DNA of 64,000 nucleotides from Nocardioides luteus (GCF_015752315.1 NZ_JADOVJ010000001.1:2224501-2288500), one strand, 5' to 3'; shown: positions 45,887 through 59,114, counted from the stretch's first letter. Program-made: numbers and translations. Notes: generated from the letters alone by a model not told the origin.

Positions 45887-45889
45887 GCT
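45884..45889 (+). promoter_or_regulatory. -10 element overlapping the pyrC stop
   Basis: TAGGCT begins with the pyrC stop codon and lies eight bases before GTG 45898. No ribosome binding site is visible, so the methyltransferase mRNA is probably leaderless. Confidence 0.5.
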
Positions 45890-45897
45890 CCACCGCC

Positions 45898-46659
45898 GTG
45901 ACCGACGTCTTCTCTGACAAGCTCGCGCAGTGGCGGGCGTACACCGCGACCCCGTGGGGCCGGATCCGCTACACGGTGGTCGAGGAGGTCCTGCGTCGCC
46001 AGTGCGCCGAGCTGGGGGCCGGTCTGCGGATCCTCGACGTCGGTGGGGGCGACGGGATGGACGCGATGCCGCTGGCGCTGGCCGGGCACGACGTCACGAT
46101 CGTCGACCCGTCCGAGGCCTGGCTGGCCGAGGCGAAGCGGCGGGCGGCCGAGGCGGGTGTCTCGCTGACCACGCTCGTCGGTGGCGTCGAGGAGCTGCCC
46201 GAGGGGGAATGGGATCTCGTGCTGTGTCATTTCGTGCTGCACTATCGGCCCGCTGACGCCGGAGACGTACGACGCCTCGCAGCCGCCGTCCGCCCCGGCG
46301 GGCGGCTCTCGGTGATGGTCCCCAACCCGGCGAGCATGGTCCTGCGCCAGCTGGTCACGGGCGGTCCCGAAGCCGCGCTCACCGAGCTGCGCGCGGACAC
46401 CAAGCGTGCCGTGACCTTCGACCATGACGTACGCAAGGTGTCGATGGGCGACCTCGAGGCCGAGCTCGCCGCCGCGGGCCTGCGGCTGAACGGCCGCTTC
46501 GGCACCAGGATCGCCAACGACCTCCTCACCGACGACGCCGCCAAGCACGACCCCGCCTACTTCGACCGTCTCCTCGAGCTCGAGCGCGAGCTGTGCGACC
46601 AGGAGCCGTTCGTACGTATCGCCGGGATGTACCAGCTCGTCGCCGAACGACCCGCCTGA
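45898..46659 (+). CDS. SAM-dependent methyltransferase (class I)
   Basis: A 253-residue class I methyltransferase. The SAM motif LRILDVGGGDGMDAMPLALAG lies at about 43-63, with the acidic residue ending beta 2 in VTIVDPSEAWL, and a post-motif segment WDLVLCHFVLHYRPADAGDVRRL. N-terminal and C-terminal parts resemble CmoM/SmtA-type methylases, which modify tRNA wobble uridine in some bacteria, but specificity cannot be assigned. GTG 45898 fits the leaderless promoter. It starts the block between pyrC and carA. Confidence 0.86.
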   Translation: MTDVFSDKLAQWRAYTATPWGRIRYTVVEEVLRRQCAELGAGLRILDVGGGDGMDAMPLALAGHDVTIVDPSEAWLAEAKRRAAEAGVSLTTLVGGVEELPEGEWDLVLCHFVLHYRPADAGDVRRLAAAVRPGGRLSVMVPNPASMVLRQLVTGGPEAALTELRADTKRAVTFDHDVRKVSMGDLEAELAAAGLRLNGRFGTRIANDLLTDDAAKHDPAYFDRLLELERELCDQEPFVRIAGMYQLVAERPA

Positions 46660-46792
46660 GCCGAATCACGGGTGCGCCGACCGAGCGCCTGCGGCTATCC
46701 TGCGTCGGCAGAACCCGTACGTCGATGGCCCGGCGCCGCCGCTGAAAGGCGCCTTTGATCATGATCATGTCGGGAGCCTCCACCGTGCGCCG

Positions 46793-47311
46793 ATGAGCGG
46801 CGCCAAGACCAAGCCCCGCGAAATCCGGGCTATGCGGCGATCCGGCCGCCACTCCTGCTGGGACCACCTCGTCGTCGCGCCGCTGTGGGTGGCGTACGAA
46901 GCCAACCTCGGCACCCTGCTGCGCACGTGTGACGCGATTGGGGCGTGCCTGGCGGTGCCGCGCACCAAGCACTATCTCGATGCGCTCCAGATCGGTGACA
47001 CGCTGCGTGGCAGACGTCCGTGCATCCACTGGGTGACGCCCAGCAAGGAGGGGTGGATCGCGGCGCAGCGGGAGGCCGGCAAGCGGATCGTCGCCGTCGA
47101 GCTTGCCGACGGCGCGACCCCGTTGACCCGGCTGGCGCCGGCACGGGAGCCGACGGTGCTGTTGCTCGGCCATGAGCACCAGGGAGTGCCGGATGACGTA
47201 CTCGCGGAGGTCGAGGAGTGCGTCGAGATCCCGATGGTCGGGTGGGGTGCGAGCCTGAACGTCGCGGTGGCCGGAAGCCTGGTGGCCTACCGGCTGGCCG
47301 GTCTGTCGTGA
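46793..47311 (+). CDS. SpoU/TrmH-family RNA 2'-O-methyltransferase
   Basis: A 172-residue SPOUT (trefoil knot) methyltransferase. The three SpoU motifs are present: NLGTLLRTCDA (about 40-50), LLLGHEHQGVPDDV (about 123-136) and IPMVGWGASLNVAVAGSLVAYRL (about 146-168). It lacks a fused N-terminal RNA-binding domain. The glycine-rich GWGASLN differs slightly from the usual G-x-x-x-SLN. The target RNA, a tRNA or 23S rRNA ribose, is unknown. The region 46660-46792 upstream holds no clear gene. Confidence 0.87.
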   Translation: MSGAKTKPREIRAMRRSGRHSCWDHLVVAPLWVAYEANLGTLLRTCDAIGACLAVPRTKHYLDALQIGDTLRGRRPCIHWVTPSKEGWIAAQREAGKRIVAVELADGATPLTRLAPAREPTVLLLGHEHQGVPDDVLAEVEECVEIPMVGWGASLNVAVAGSLVAYRLAGLS

Positions 47312-47328
47312 CACCGGCGAGGCCGGGT

Positions 47329-47334
47329 TAGGCT
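47329..47334 (+). promoter_or_regulatory. -10 element for a leaderless DUF2200 transcript
   Basis: TAGGCT lies seven bases before GTG 47342 without a ribosome binding site. Confidence 0.5.
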
Positions 47335-47341
47335 CGCGAGC

Positions 47342-47692
47342 GTGGATAACCTCGCGCGCGTCTACAAGATGCCCTTCGGCTCCGTCTACCCGCACTACGT
47401 GACGAAGGTCGAGAAGAAGGGCCGCACCAAGGCCGAGCTGCACCAGGTGATCACCTGGCTGACCGGCTTCGACGACGAGGCGATCGCCAAGCACATCGAG
47501 GCGGAGACCAGCTTCGCGGAGTTCTTCGCCGCCGCCGACCTCAACCCGGCCTCGGAGCTCATCACCGGCGTCGTCTGCGGGGTGCGGGTCCAGGACATCG
47601 AGGACCCGGTCATGCGTCAGGTGCGCTACCTCGACAAGCTGGTCGACGAGCTGGCCAAGGGCAAGGCGATGGAGAAGATCCTGCGCGGTTAG
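47342..47692 (+). CDS. DUF2200 family protein
   Basis: A 116-residue soluble protein matching DUF2200: an N-terminal [24 protein letters not shown], a central helical segment [13 protein letters not shown], and a C-terminal [29 protein letters not shown]. The family is widely distributed, single-domain, and has no known function. GTG 47342 is set by the leaderless promoter. There is no membrane segment or signal. Confidence 0.85.
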   Translation: MDNLARVYKMPFGSVYPHYVTKVEKKGRTKAELHQVITWLTGFDDEAIAKHIEAETSFAEFFAAADLNPASELITGVVCGVRVQDIEDPVMRQVRYLDKLVDELAKGKAMEKILRG

Positions 47693-47735
47693 CCGTGTTC
47701 GGTTAATCGGTTGGACGGCGCAGGCGTCCGCCGCG

Positions 47736-47806
47736 TACGCTTTTGCCATCATGAAGATCTCGCGCTGACCTCCGACCCGCGCCCGAGGCATCTGCCCGGC
47801 GGGTCG
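47736..47806 (+). promoter_or_regulatory. ABC-F leader: promoter, tiny ORF MKISR and hairpin
   Basis: TACGCT (47736-47741) lies nine bases before ATG 47751, the start of a five-codon ORF (MKISR, stop 47766-47768). Five bases later a stem CGACCCGC (47773-47780) / GCGGGTCG (47799-47806) begins, and the ABC-F gene starts at 47834. A short leader ORF followed by a hairpin is the layout of antibiotic-induced attenuation in front of ABC-F resistance genes. Function is inferred. Confidence 0.5.
47751..47768 (+). CDS. Candidate leader peptide MKISR upstream of the ABC-F gene
   Basis: ATG AAG ATC TCG CGC TGA forms a complete five-codon ORF placed near the predicted transcript 5' end, 66 bases before the ABC-F start. 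It is not in frame with the ABC-F gene. Such a short ORF can arise by chance, so the call rests on its context. Confidence 0.4.
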   Translation: MKISR

Positions 47807-47833
47807 TCCTCGAACCCGAAGGCCAGCGCTCTC

Positions 47834-49444
<1,611 letters not shown>

Positions 49445-49483
49445 ACGGGGTCCTGAAAGGGGCGCTGACGGGCCACTTACGAG

Positions 49484-49523
49484 CGAAGCCCTGTGGATGA
49501 GCAGCGTTATCCACAGGGCTTCG
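49484..49523. terminator. Inverted repeat with two DnaA-box-like sites after the ABC-F gene
   Basis: CGAAGCCCTGTGGAT (49484-49498) and ATCCACAGGGCTTCG (49509-49523) form a perfect 15-bp stem with a ten-base loop, suitable as terminator. The right arm overlaps TTATCCACA (49507-49515), the consensus DnaA box. The left side has the one-mismatch opposite box TGTGGATGA (49492-49500). Confidence 0.6.
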
Positions 49524-49566
49524 GATCGTCGTTGTCCTCGCCGGCAGGCCATGGTGGCCTACACCC

Positions 49567-50001
49567 ATGACCGACAAGACCCCGTACGCCCCAGTCCTCC
49601 GCACCCAGGCCGACGTCGAGGCCGCCTGGCGACATCTGATCAACCCGCTCGGCTGGCCGGAGCCACGGCTGTGGTTCATGTTGGTCGATCCCGACGGGGT
49701 CCCGTTCCCGCAGCTGTGCCAGATCGAAGGGCTGCCGGTGGAGATCGCCGATGACGGTGCGGCCAACCTCGCCACGATGCTGCACGACCTGGTCGAAGCG
49801 CACGGCTTCGACCGGGTCGAGCTTCTGCTGTGCCGGCCGGGCGGTGGCCCACCGAACCGCTCGGACCGGAAGAACGCAGCCGAGCTCTATGGCGCGTGCG
49901 TCGTCGCCGGAGTGCCGCTCGATGTCGTCCATCTCGCGACCGACCACGACTTCTGGCCGATCCCGCTGGACGCGCTCGGTGAGATCAGAACTCCAGCGTG
50001 A
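49567..50001 (+). CDS. Hypothetical protein, 144 aa
   Basis: A soluble 144-residue protein with no signal or membrane segment. It reads like a small alpha/beta domain: QADVEAAWRHLINPLG, a strand region LWFMLVDPDGVPFPQLCQIEG, a helix LATMLHDLVEAHGFDRVELLLCRPG and an end with VAGVPLDVVHLATDHDFWPIPLD. I do not recognise the family. The pattern VELLLCRPGGG with a later H-x-x-T-D-H could be an active site, but this is speculative. Its last 17 bases overlap the convergent antitoxin-like gene. Confidence 0.7.
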   Translation: MTDKTPYAPVLRTQADVEAAWRHLINPLGWPEPRLWFMLVDPDGVPFPQLCQIEGLPVEIADDGAANLATMLHDLVEAHGFDRVELLLCRPGGGPPNRSDRKNAAELYGACVVAGVPLDVVHLATDHDFWPIPLDALGEIRTPA

Positions 50002-50176
50002 CCTTCGTGTCGCCCAGCTCGCGCTCGACGATGCGGTCGAACTCCGCGGAGGCGGCCTCGCGCTCGACCAGGTCACGCAGCGCGTGGTCGATCGCAGCCT
50101 GGTTGGTCGTCGTGCCGGCGATCTTCCTCGCCTCGGCCAACAGCTCCTTGTCGATGCTGATCGACGTCTCGGTCAT
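49985..50176 (-). CDS. VapB-like antitoxin, orphan
   Basis: A 63-residue protein. MTETSISIDKELLAEARKIAGTTTNQAAIDHALRDLVEREA has the ribbon-helix-helix pattern of VapB-type antitoxins (short strand, then two helices), and the acidic C-terminus would bind a toxin. No PIN-domain vapC gene follows on either side: downstream is the end of the convergent hypothetical gene, upstream a 154-base gap before the divergent NUDIX gene. It may be an orphan, or act on a toxin elsewhere. Confidence 0.75.
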   Translation of the reverse strand: MTETSISIDKELLAEARKIAGTTTNQAAIDHALRDLVEREAASAEFDRIVERELGDTKVTLEF

Positions 50177-50316
50177 TGCGTACCCCCGCACGTAATCGTG
50201 ATGAAACATCGAAACGCTAGCGGCGCACACCATGCAACGCAATGACCTGCGACAACCGTCACATCGTGTCGCACTCAACTGGTTCCAGGTGGAGTCGCGG
50301 TGTCGGTGGTCGCCTC

Positions 50317-50322
50317 TAGGGT
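50317..50322 (+). promoter_or_regulatory. -10 element for a leaderless NUDIX transcript
   Basis: TAGGGT lies eight bases before ATG 50331 without a ribosome binding site. It supports ATG 50331 over the longer in-frame start at 50232. Confidence 0.55.
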
Positions 50323-50330
50323 GCTCGACC

Positions 50331-50918
50331 ATGAGCCCGGAGGACCGACTGTTGACCGACATCGCGATCATGGTGGACTCGATCGAGCCGATGGACACCG
50401 CGGAGAGCGGCCACATCGCCGACGCATCGGCGTGGTTGTGCACGACCGACGACGTCTTCCGGCGCAGCACCGCCCCTACCGAGCCGGCCAAGCACCTGGT
50501 CTCCTACTTCCTGCTCGTCGACCCCGTCAGCGGTCACGTGCTGCTGGGCGACCACCGTAAGTCCGGCCTCTGGCTGCCCTCCGGCGGCCACGTCGAGCCC
50601 GGTGAGAACCCCGCCGAGACCGTCCGCCGCGAGTGCGTCGAGGAGCTCGGTGTCGAGGCGCAGTTTCATCCCGCCCTCGGCCCGCGCCCGCTCCTCGTCA
50701 GCGTCACCAACACCCGACCGGACCGGCCCGACGTGCACACCGACGTCAGCCTCTGGTTCGTCCTCGCCCATGACCGTCACCAGCCGCTGCGGCCCGACGA
50801 GCGGGAGTACGCCGCAGTGCGCTGGTGGACGCCCTCGGAGATCCGCGCCGCCGACCCCGCGTCGTTCGACCCGCACATGGGTCGGATGCTCGACAAGCTG
50901 GAGACGCTCGGAGCCTGA
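50331..50918 (+). CDS. NUDIX hydrolase
   Basis: A 195-residue NUDIX protein. The NUDIX box GHVEPGENPAETVRRECVEEL-G matches GX5EX7REUXEEXGU at about residues 86-108. An N-terminal helical extension of about 60 residues precedes the fold, and LWFVLAHDRHQPLRPDEREYAAVRWWT is the usual C-terminal strand-helix end. These enzymes cleave nucleoside diphosphates linked to another group; the substrate is unknown. It is the only gene on this strand between the hypothetical gene and the AIM24 gene. Confidence 0.9.
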   Translation: MSPEDRLLTDIAIMVDSIEPMDTAESGHIADASAWLCTTDDVFRRSTAPTEPAKHLVSYFLLVDPVSGHVLLGDHRKSGLWLPSGGHVEPGENPAETVRRECVEELGVEAQFHPALGPRPLLVSVTNTRPDRPDVHTDVSLWFVLAHDRHQPLRPDEREYAAVRWWTPSEIRAADPASFDPHMGRMLDKLETLGA

Positions 50919-51000
50919 GCCTCACTCCGGGCCTTATCCCTGTGGGTTGCCGTCAGATGGCTGAACGCCAGGGTGCTCGAAGAGGGCTCTCGCGGCGATG

Positions 51001-51019
51001 GTGCAAGCAGTGCTTGCAC
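51001..51019. other. Perfect 19-base palindrome GTGCAAGCA-G-TGCTTGCAC
   Basis: Nine-base perfect arms around a single G lie in the convergent gap between the NUDIX gene and the endonuclease V gene. It could be a short terminator stem (7 bp, 5-base loop) or a binding site for a dimeric regulator. Nothing else is visible in 50919-51051. Confidence 0.5.
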
Positions 51020-51051
51020 AAATGCCGGCGGCTGATCCAGAGACCGGCCGG

Positions 51052-51564
51052 TCAGCGCACCGACCGGGCGAGTCGGTCGACAAGTCGCAGGGCCTCGGGG
51101 AGGCGGGCTGAGCCCGACATGGTGCGAACGAGGTCGGCGGCATCGGTTCGCGACACGCCTGCGGCTGTGACGTACAACGGTCTGGTCGACGTTCCCCGGA
51201 GGACGGGCTCGGCGTGGGTGGCGCCGCGAAACGCGGTCTTGGCGACGCCGATGACCACCGGAGCGAGGCCGGCCTTCCAGACGTGCCACCCCAGACCGGG
51301 CGTTCCGTCCGGGTTGAGGTCGACGTACCCGTCGACGATGAGCACGTCGAGCGGATCGACGTCGGTGAGGAGGGTGGTCAGCGCGGGCAGCTCGCGTTCG
51401 TAGAACCTGCCCGGGGTGTAGGGGGCGACCTCGTCGAGCCAGGCCGTACGTTGCTCGACGATCTCGCCCAGCGCGGGCTCCTCGCTCACCACGAGTGCGG
51501 CATGCCCCCCACCGGATAGCGGGTAATGGACATCGGCCGCGCCGAACCGGGTCACCACGGTCAC
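51052..51564 (-). CDS. Short endonuclease V-like protein
   Basis: A 170-residue protein of the endonuclease V fold, which cuts DNA or RNA near inosine. The expected metal-binding acids are in order: D11 in GAADVHY, E58 in PGRFYERELP, D78 in LIVDGYVDLN. The glycine-rich GTPGLGWHVW and IGVAKTAFRG segments also match. It lacks about 30-50 residues of the usual N-terminus (normal length is about 220). The GTG 51564 start is uncertain, but no longer frame with homology is visible. Whether it acts on DNA or RNA is open. Confidence 0.75.
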   Translation of the reverse strand: MTVVTRFGAADVHYPLSGGGHAALVVSEEPALGEIVEQRTAWLDEVAPYTPGRFYERELPALTTLLTDVDPLDVLIVDGYVDLNPDGTPGLGWHVWKAGLAPVVIGVAKTAFRGATHAEPVLRGTSTRPLYVTAAGVSRTDAADLVRTMSGSARLPEALRLVDRLARSVR

Positions 51565-51667
51565 AGATTAGGGCGAGCGTGTGGAACACCGGTGAGTCGC
51601 GCATCAGGCACATGCCAGGATGGAGTCGAGAAGGACCGATGTGGGTCCGTGAACGCAAGGGTTAGAG

Positions 51668-52609
51668 ATGACGGACGCAGCGTGGTACCCGGACCCGACC
51701 GGACAGGCCGAGCTTCGCTACTACGACGGGAGCCAGTGGACCGAGCACGTCTCCACGGGCGGGCAGCAGTCGACGGCGCCCCTGACGCCGCCGCAGGCCA
51801 CCGTGGAGCAGGAGGCTCCGACGCAGGTCGGCTCGGCGCAGGCCGCGCAGGCGGCGTACGGCGACCACGCGCACGCGCAGCAGGCCCAGTACGGGCAGCA
51901 GCCTGCCCAGGCTCAGCCCGCGGGCGACGCGTTCGCGGGGATCTCCGGTGACCTGATCGACGGTCGCTTCTCCGAGATCGAGGGCAACGGCGCGGTGCTG
52001 CAGAACAAGAAGCTCCTGCGCGTACGCGTGGGCGAGCCGTTCCAGGCGCGCCAGGGCTCGATGGTGGCCTACCAGGGCAACGTGCAGTTCAAGTACCAGG
52101 GCGGCGGCGTCGGGAAGTTCCTCAAGAAGGCCGTGACCGGTGAGGGTCTGAGCCTGATGGGTGTCGAGGGTCAGGGCGACGTCTTCCTGGCCGACGCGGC
52201 CAAGGAGGTCCACATCCTCCAGCTGAACAACTCCGGCATCTCGATCAACGGCGACCACGTGCTCGCCTTCTCCAACAGCCTGCAGTGGAACATCGAGCGG
52301 GTCCAGGGCGCCGGCATGCTCACCGGCGGCCTCTTCAACACGACCCTGCGCGGCACCGGCTGGGTCGCGGTCACCACCGAGGGCGACCCGGTGGTCCTCA
52401 ACGCCGCCGAGGCGCCGACCTTCGCCGACACCAACGCGGTCGTCGGCTGGTCGCTCGGCCTCCAGACCAGCCTGCAGAAGTCGTTCACCGCCGGCGCGCT
52501 CATCGGCCGCGGCAGCGGCGAGGCGTTCCAGGTCGCCTTCCACGGTGCGGGCTTCGTGATCGTGCAGCCGTCCGAGGGCGCGGTCGTCCCGCCCCACTCG
52601 CACAGCTGA
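51668..52609 (+). CDS. DUF2510-AIM24 domain protein
   Basis: A 313-residue protein with two parts. Residues about 4-30 (AAWYPDPTGQAELRYYDGSQWTEHV) are a DUF2510 module, common in actinobacterial surface or membrane-linked proteins. After an Ala/Gln-rich linker (about 31-90), the AIM24 domain fills the rest, with GQGDVFLADAAKEVHILQLN and TRGTGWVAVTTEGDP-like segments. AIM24 proteins form beta-rich barrels; their bacterial function is unknown. It has no signal peptide. Hairpin 52632-52662 follows. Confidence 0.88.
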   Translation: MTDAAWYPDPTGQAELRYYDGSQWTEHVSTGGQQSTAPLTPPQATVEQEAPTQVGSAQAAQAAYGDHAHAQQAQYGQQPAQAQPAGDAFAGISGDLIDGRFSEIEGNGAVLQNKKLLRVRVGEPFQARQGSMVAYQGNVQFKYQGGGVGKFLKKAVTGEGLSLMGVEGQGDVFLADAAKEVHILQLNNSGISINGDHVLAFSNSLQWNIERVQGAGMLTGGLFNTTLRGTGWVAVTTEGDPVVLNAAEAPTFADTNAVVGWSLGLQTSLQKSFTAGALIGRGSGEAFQVAFHGAGFVIVQPSEGAVVPPHSHS

Positions 52610-52631
52610 GCGCGTTCGACCCGGTGCGACT

Positions 52632-52662
52632 GCCGCGTACGTCACATGCTGGCGTACGCGGC
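52632..52662 (+). terminator. Terminator between AIM24 gene and carA leader
   Basis: GCCGCGTACG (52632-52641) pairs perfectly with CGTACGCGGC (52653-52662) around an 11-base loop, 22 bases after the stop. It isolates the carA promoter from upstream transcription. Confidence 0.65.
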
Positions 52663-52721
52663 GGACGCCAACTGCCGTCAACCGGCATCTGCTTGATACT
52701 GTCACCAGCAAGTTGACCGAC

Positions 52722-52758
52722 ATCCTTTAAGCACCGTCCCGTGAGGCGGAGAAGGAGG
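52722..52758 (+). promoter_or_regulatory. PyrR-type RNA leader of carA
   Basis: ATCCTTTAAGCACCGTCCC then GTGAGGCGGAGAAGGAG, ending at the ribosome site for carA GTG 52765. It is nearly identical to the leader at 43041-43077; only a few bases after TTTAA differ. PyrR should therefore repress carA translation in parallel with pyrR-pyrB-pyrC. A TACTGT at about 52697 may be the -10. Confidence 0.8.
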
Positions 52759-52764
52759 TACGGC

Positions 52765-53901
52765 GTGCCGCTGCATGCCCACAAAGAAGCACTCCTCGTA
52801 CTCGAGGATGGTCGATCGTTCCGGGGGGAGTCGTTCGGCGCCGAGGGTGAGACCTTCGGCGAGGCGGTCTTCTCCACCGGCATGACGGGCTATCAGGAGA
52901 CGCTGACCGACCCGAGCTACCACCAGCAGGTGGTCGTGATGACCGCGCCCCACGTCGGCAACACCGGCGTGAACGACGAGGACCCCGAGTCGCGCAGGAT
53001 CTGGGTCGCCGGCTACGTCGTCCGCGACCCTGCGCGGGTCTCCTCCAACTGGCGCGCCCAGCGCACCCTCGACGACGAGCTCCGCGACCAGTCCGTGGTC
53101 GGCATCAGCGGGATCGACACCCGCGCCCTCACCCGTCACCTGCGTGAGCGCGGCGCGATGCGCGTCGGGATCTCCACCATCGAGACCGACCCCGAGGCCC
53201 TGCTGAAGAAGGTGCTCGCCTCCGCCGAGATGAGCGGTGCGAACCTCTCCGACGCGGTCAGCACCCAGGAGGCGTACGTCGTCCCCGCACAGGGCGAGAA
53301 GCGGTTCACCGTCGCCGCCCTCGACCTGGGCATCAAGGAGATGACCCCCGAGCGGATGGCCGAGCGCGGCATCGAGGTGCACGTGCTCCCGGCGACTGCG
53401 ACCCTCGAGGACGTCCTCGCGACGAAACCGGACGGGCTCTTCTACTCCAACGGCCCGGGTGACCCGGCCGCGACCACCGGCCAGGTGGAGCTGCTCAAGG
53501 CGGCGCTGGCCGAGGACATCCCCTACTTCGGCATCTGCTTCGGCAACCAGCTCTTCGGCCGCGCGCTGGGCTTCGGGACGTACAAGCTCAAGTACGGTCA
53601 CCGCGGGATCAACCAGCCGGTCATGGACCTCACCACCCGCAAGGTCGAGGTGACGGCCCATAACCACGGCTTCGCCGTGGACGCCCCGATCGGGGAGGAG
53701 ACGGCGACCGACTACGGCATCGCGACCGTCTCCCACGTCAACCTCAACGACGACTGCGTCGAGGGCCTCGAGCTGAAGGACGCCGAGACCGGGAAGCTCA
53801 AGGGCTTCTCCGTCCAGTACCACCCGGAGGCAGCGGCCGGCCCGCACGATGCCGCCTACCTCTTCGACCGGTTCATCTCTCTCATGGCGAAGGAGGTCTG
53901 A
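52765..53901 (+). CDS. carA: Carbamoyl-phosphate synthase, small (glutamine amidotransferase) subunit
   Basis: CarA (378 aa) hydrolyses glutamine and passes ammonia to CarB. The N-terminal domain has [14 protein letters not shown] (about 35-48). The class I amidotransferase triad is visible: the nucleophile Cys in [12 protein letters not shown], then His and Glu in [15 protein letters not shown] 52765 has GGAGG upstream; the earlier codons would lie inside the PyrR leader. It is followed after three bases by carB. Confidence 0.96.
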   Translation: MPLHAHKEALLVLEDGRSFRGESFGAEGETFGEAVFSTGMTGYQETLTDPSYHQQVVVMTAPHVGNTGVNDEDPESRRIWVAGYVVRDPARVSSNWRAQRTLDDELRDQSVVGISGIDTRALTRHLRERGAMRVGISTIETDPEALLKKVLASAEMSGANLSDAVSTQEAYVVPAQGEKRFTVAALDLGIKEMTPERMAERGIEVHVLPATATLEDVLATKPDGLFYSNGPGDPAATTGQVELLKAALAEDIPYFGICFGNQLFGRALGFGTYKLKYGHRGINQPVMDLTTRKVEVTAHNHGFAVDAPIGEETATDYGIATVSHVNLNDDCVEGLELKDAETGKLKGFSVQYHPEAAAGPHDAAYLFDRFISLMAKEV

Positions 53902-53904
53902 GCG

Positions 53905-57236
<3,332 letters not shown>

Positions 57237-57240
<4 letters not shown>

Positions 57241-58277
57241 GGGCCTATCGGACGCTGTTCGACAAGGTCCTGACGAAGACCGATCCGGAGCGGGCCCACC
57301 AGCAGGCGTTCGCCGCGATCCGGGCCGCGGGCCCGGCGCTGTCCAGGACGCGTACGCCGGGGACCCCGGTCCACGCCATGGGGCTCACCTTCCCGAACGT
57401 GATCGGGCTGGCCGCGGGCTTCGACAAGAACGCCGTCGGGATCGACGCGCTGGGCGGGCTCGGCTTCGGCCACGTCGAGATCGGCACGGTCACCGGCGAG
57501 GGTCAGCCGGGCAACCCGGCGCCACGGCTCTTCCGGCTGCCCGCCGACCGCGCCGTGATCAACCGGATGGGCTTCAACAACGAAGGTGCCGAGGCGGTCG
57601 CCGCCCGGCTGGCCAGCCGCCTGGAGCGGCGCGGCACGGCCACCGGTGGGCCGATCCTCGGCATCAACATCGGCAAGACCAAGCTCGTCCCCGAGGACGA
57701 TCAGGCCGCGGTCGAGGCCGACTACGCCAAGTCGGCGCGGCTCCTGGCCCCCTACGCCGACTACCTGGTCGTCAACGTCTCCTCGCCCAACACGCCCGGC
57801 CTGCGCAGCCTGCAGTCGGTCGAGAAGCTGCAGCCCCTGCTGGAGCACGTCCGCTCGATCGCCGACCAGGTCACCAAGCACCGGGTCCCGCTGCTGGTCA
57901 AGATCGCCCCCGACCTGGCCGACTCCGACGTGGTCGAGGTCGCCGATCTGGCCATGGCGATCGGCCTGGACGGGATCATCGCGACCAACACCACCATCGG
58001 CCGCGAGCACCTGGTCTCGGCGCCCACCGAGATCACCGCGGCCGGGGCCGGCGGCCTCTCCGGCGCCCCGCTCAAGTCGCGTGCGCTCGACGTCCTGCGA
58101 CTGCTCCGCAGCCGGGTCAGCCCCGAGATGACGCTCGTCGGCGTGGGTGGCATCGCCACCGTCGAGGACGCCCGCGAGCGCCTCGCGGCCGGTGCCGACC
58201 TGCTCCAGGGCTACACCGGGTTCATCTACGAGGGCCCGCTCTACGCCCGCCGGATCGCGAACGGGATGGCTCGATGA
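57237..58277 (+). CDS. pyrD: Dihydroorotate dehydrogenase, class 2 (quinone-dependent)
   Basis: PyrD (346 aa) oxidises dihydroorotate to orotate and gives electrons to the quinone pool at the membrane. Class 2 traits are present: an N-terminal extension ([24 protein letters not shown]) that binds the membrane, [11 protein letters not shown], and Ser instead of Cys as catalytic base in [18 protein letters not shown]-phosphate residues lie in [23 protein letters not shown] 57237 overlaps the carB stop (GTGA). Actinobacteria commonly carry this class. Confidence 0.95.
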
Positions 58278-59101
58278 CGTTCGGTGCTCGCTACACCGCC
58301 GCTCTCGCCGAGCGCGGGCGGCTCTGTGCCGGGATCGATCCGCACGCCTCGCTGCTCCTCGACTGGGGGCTGAACGACGACCTGGCCGGCCTGGAGAGGT
58401 TCGCGCTGACCGCGGTCGAGGGCCTGGCGCCCCACGTCCCCGTCGTCAAGCCGCAGAGTGCGTTCTACGAGCGCTTCGGCTCGCGCGGCATCGCGATCCT
58501 GGAGCGGGTCATCGCCGAGTCGAAGGCCGCCGGCGCGCTGGTGCTCCTCGACATCAAGCGCGGCGACATCGGCTCCACCAGCCAGGCGTACGCCGACGCC
58601 TACCTCGATCCGGCCAGCCCGCTGGGCTCCGACGCGGTGACGGTGAGCCCCTACCTGGGCTTCGGGTCGCTGACGCCGTTCGTCGAGACGGCCACGAAGT
58701 TCGACGCCGGGCTGTTCGTGCTCGCCCTGACCTCCAACAAGGAGGGTCCCGAGGTGCAGCACGCGACGGTGGAGGACGGCCGCAGCGTCGGCCGGGTCAT
58801 GCTCGACCACCTCCGCCGGCTCAACGAGGCCGAGACGCCGCTGGGCTCCTTCGGCGCGGTCGTCGGCGCGACGATCGACGGCGCGGACGGTGCCGGCGTG
58901 GCGTACGACTTCGGGTTCAACGGTCCGATCCTGGCGCCGGGCTTCGGTGAGCAGGGCGGCACCCCGGGCGACCTCGCCCGGATCTTCGGTCCCGCCAACG
59001 CCCACGTGGTCGCCAGCACCAGCCGCGGGCTGCTGCGGAAGGGTCCGGACGTGGCCGCGCTGCGCGACGAGGCGCTGCGGCTGCGGGACGAGCTCGGCTG
59101 A
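58274..59101 (+). CDS. pyrF: Orotidine 5'-phosphate decarboxylase, type 2
   Basis: PyrF (275 aa) converts OMP to UMP. Type 2 (long) features are LCAGIDPHASLLLDWGL near the N-terminus and the catalytic Asp-Lys-x-x-Asp cluster in LLDIKRGDIGSTSQAYADAYL (about 93-113). Further family segments are GALVTVSPYLGFGSL-like (here VTVSPYLGFGSLTPF) and GPILAPGFGEQGGTPGDLARIF. It completes the route to UMP within this operon (pyrE is not in the window). The ATG overlaps the pyrD stop, and a long palindrome follows 13 bases later. Confidence 0.95.
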   Translation: MTFGARYTAALAERGRLCAGIDPHASLLLDWGLNDDLAGLERFALTAVEGLAPHVPVVKPQSAFYERFGSRGIAILERVIAESKAAGALVLLDIKRGDIGSTSQAYADAYLDPASPLGSDAVTVSPYLGFGSLTPFVETATKFDAGLFVLALTSNKEGPEVQHATVEDGRSVGRVMLDHLRRLNEAETPLGSFGAVVGATIDGADGAGVAYDFGFNGPILAPGFGEQGGTPGDLARIFGPANAHVVASTSRGLLRKGPDVAALRDEALRLRDELG

Positions 59102-59114
59102 CGGCCGCCTGTTC

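Noticed and set aside
46660..46792. Possible small gene between the methyltransferase and SpoU genes
   Set aside because: Only very short frames with atypical composition; the repeated GATCATGATCATG near 46757 has no clear partner structure.
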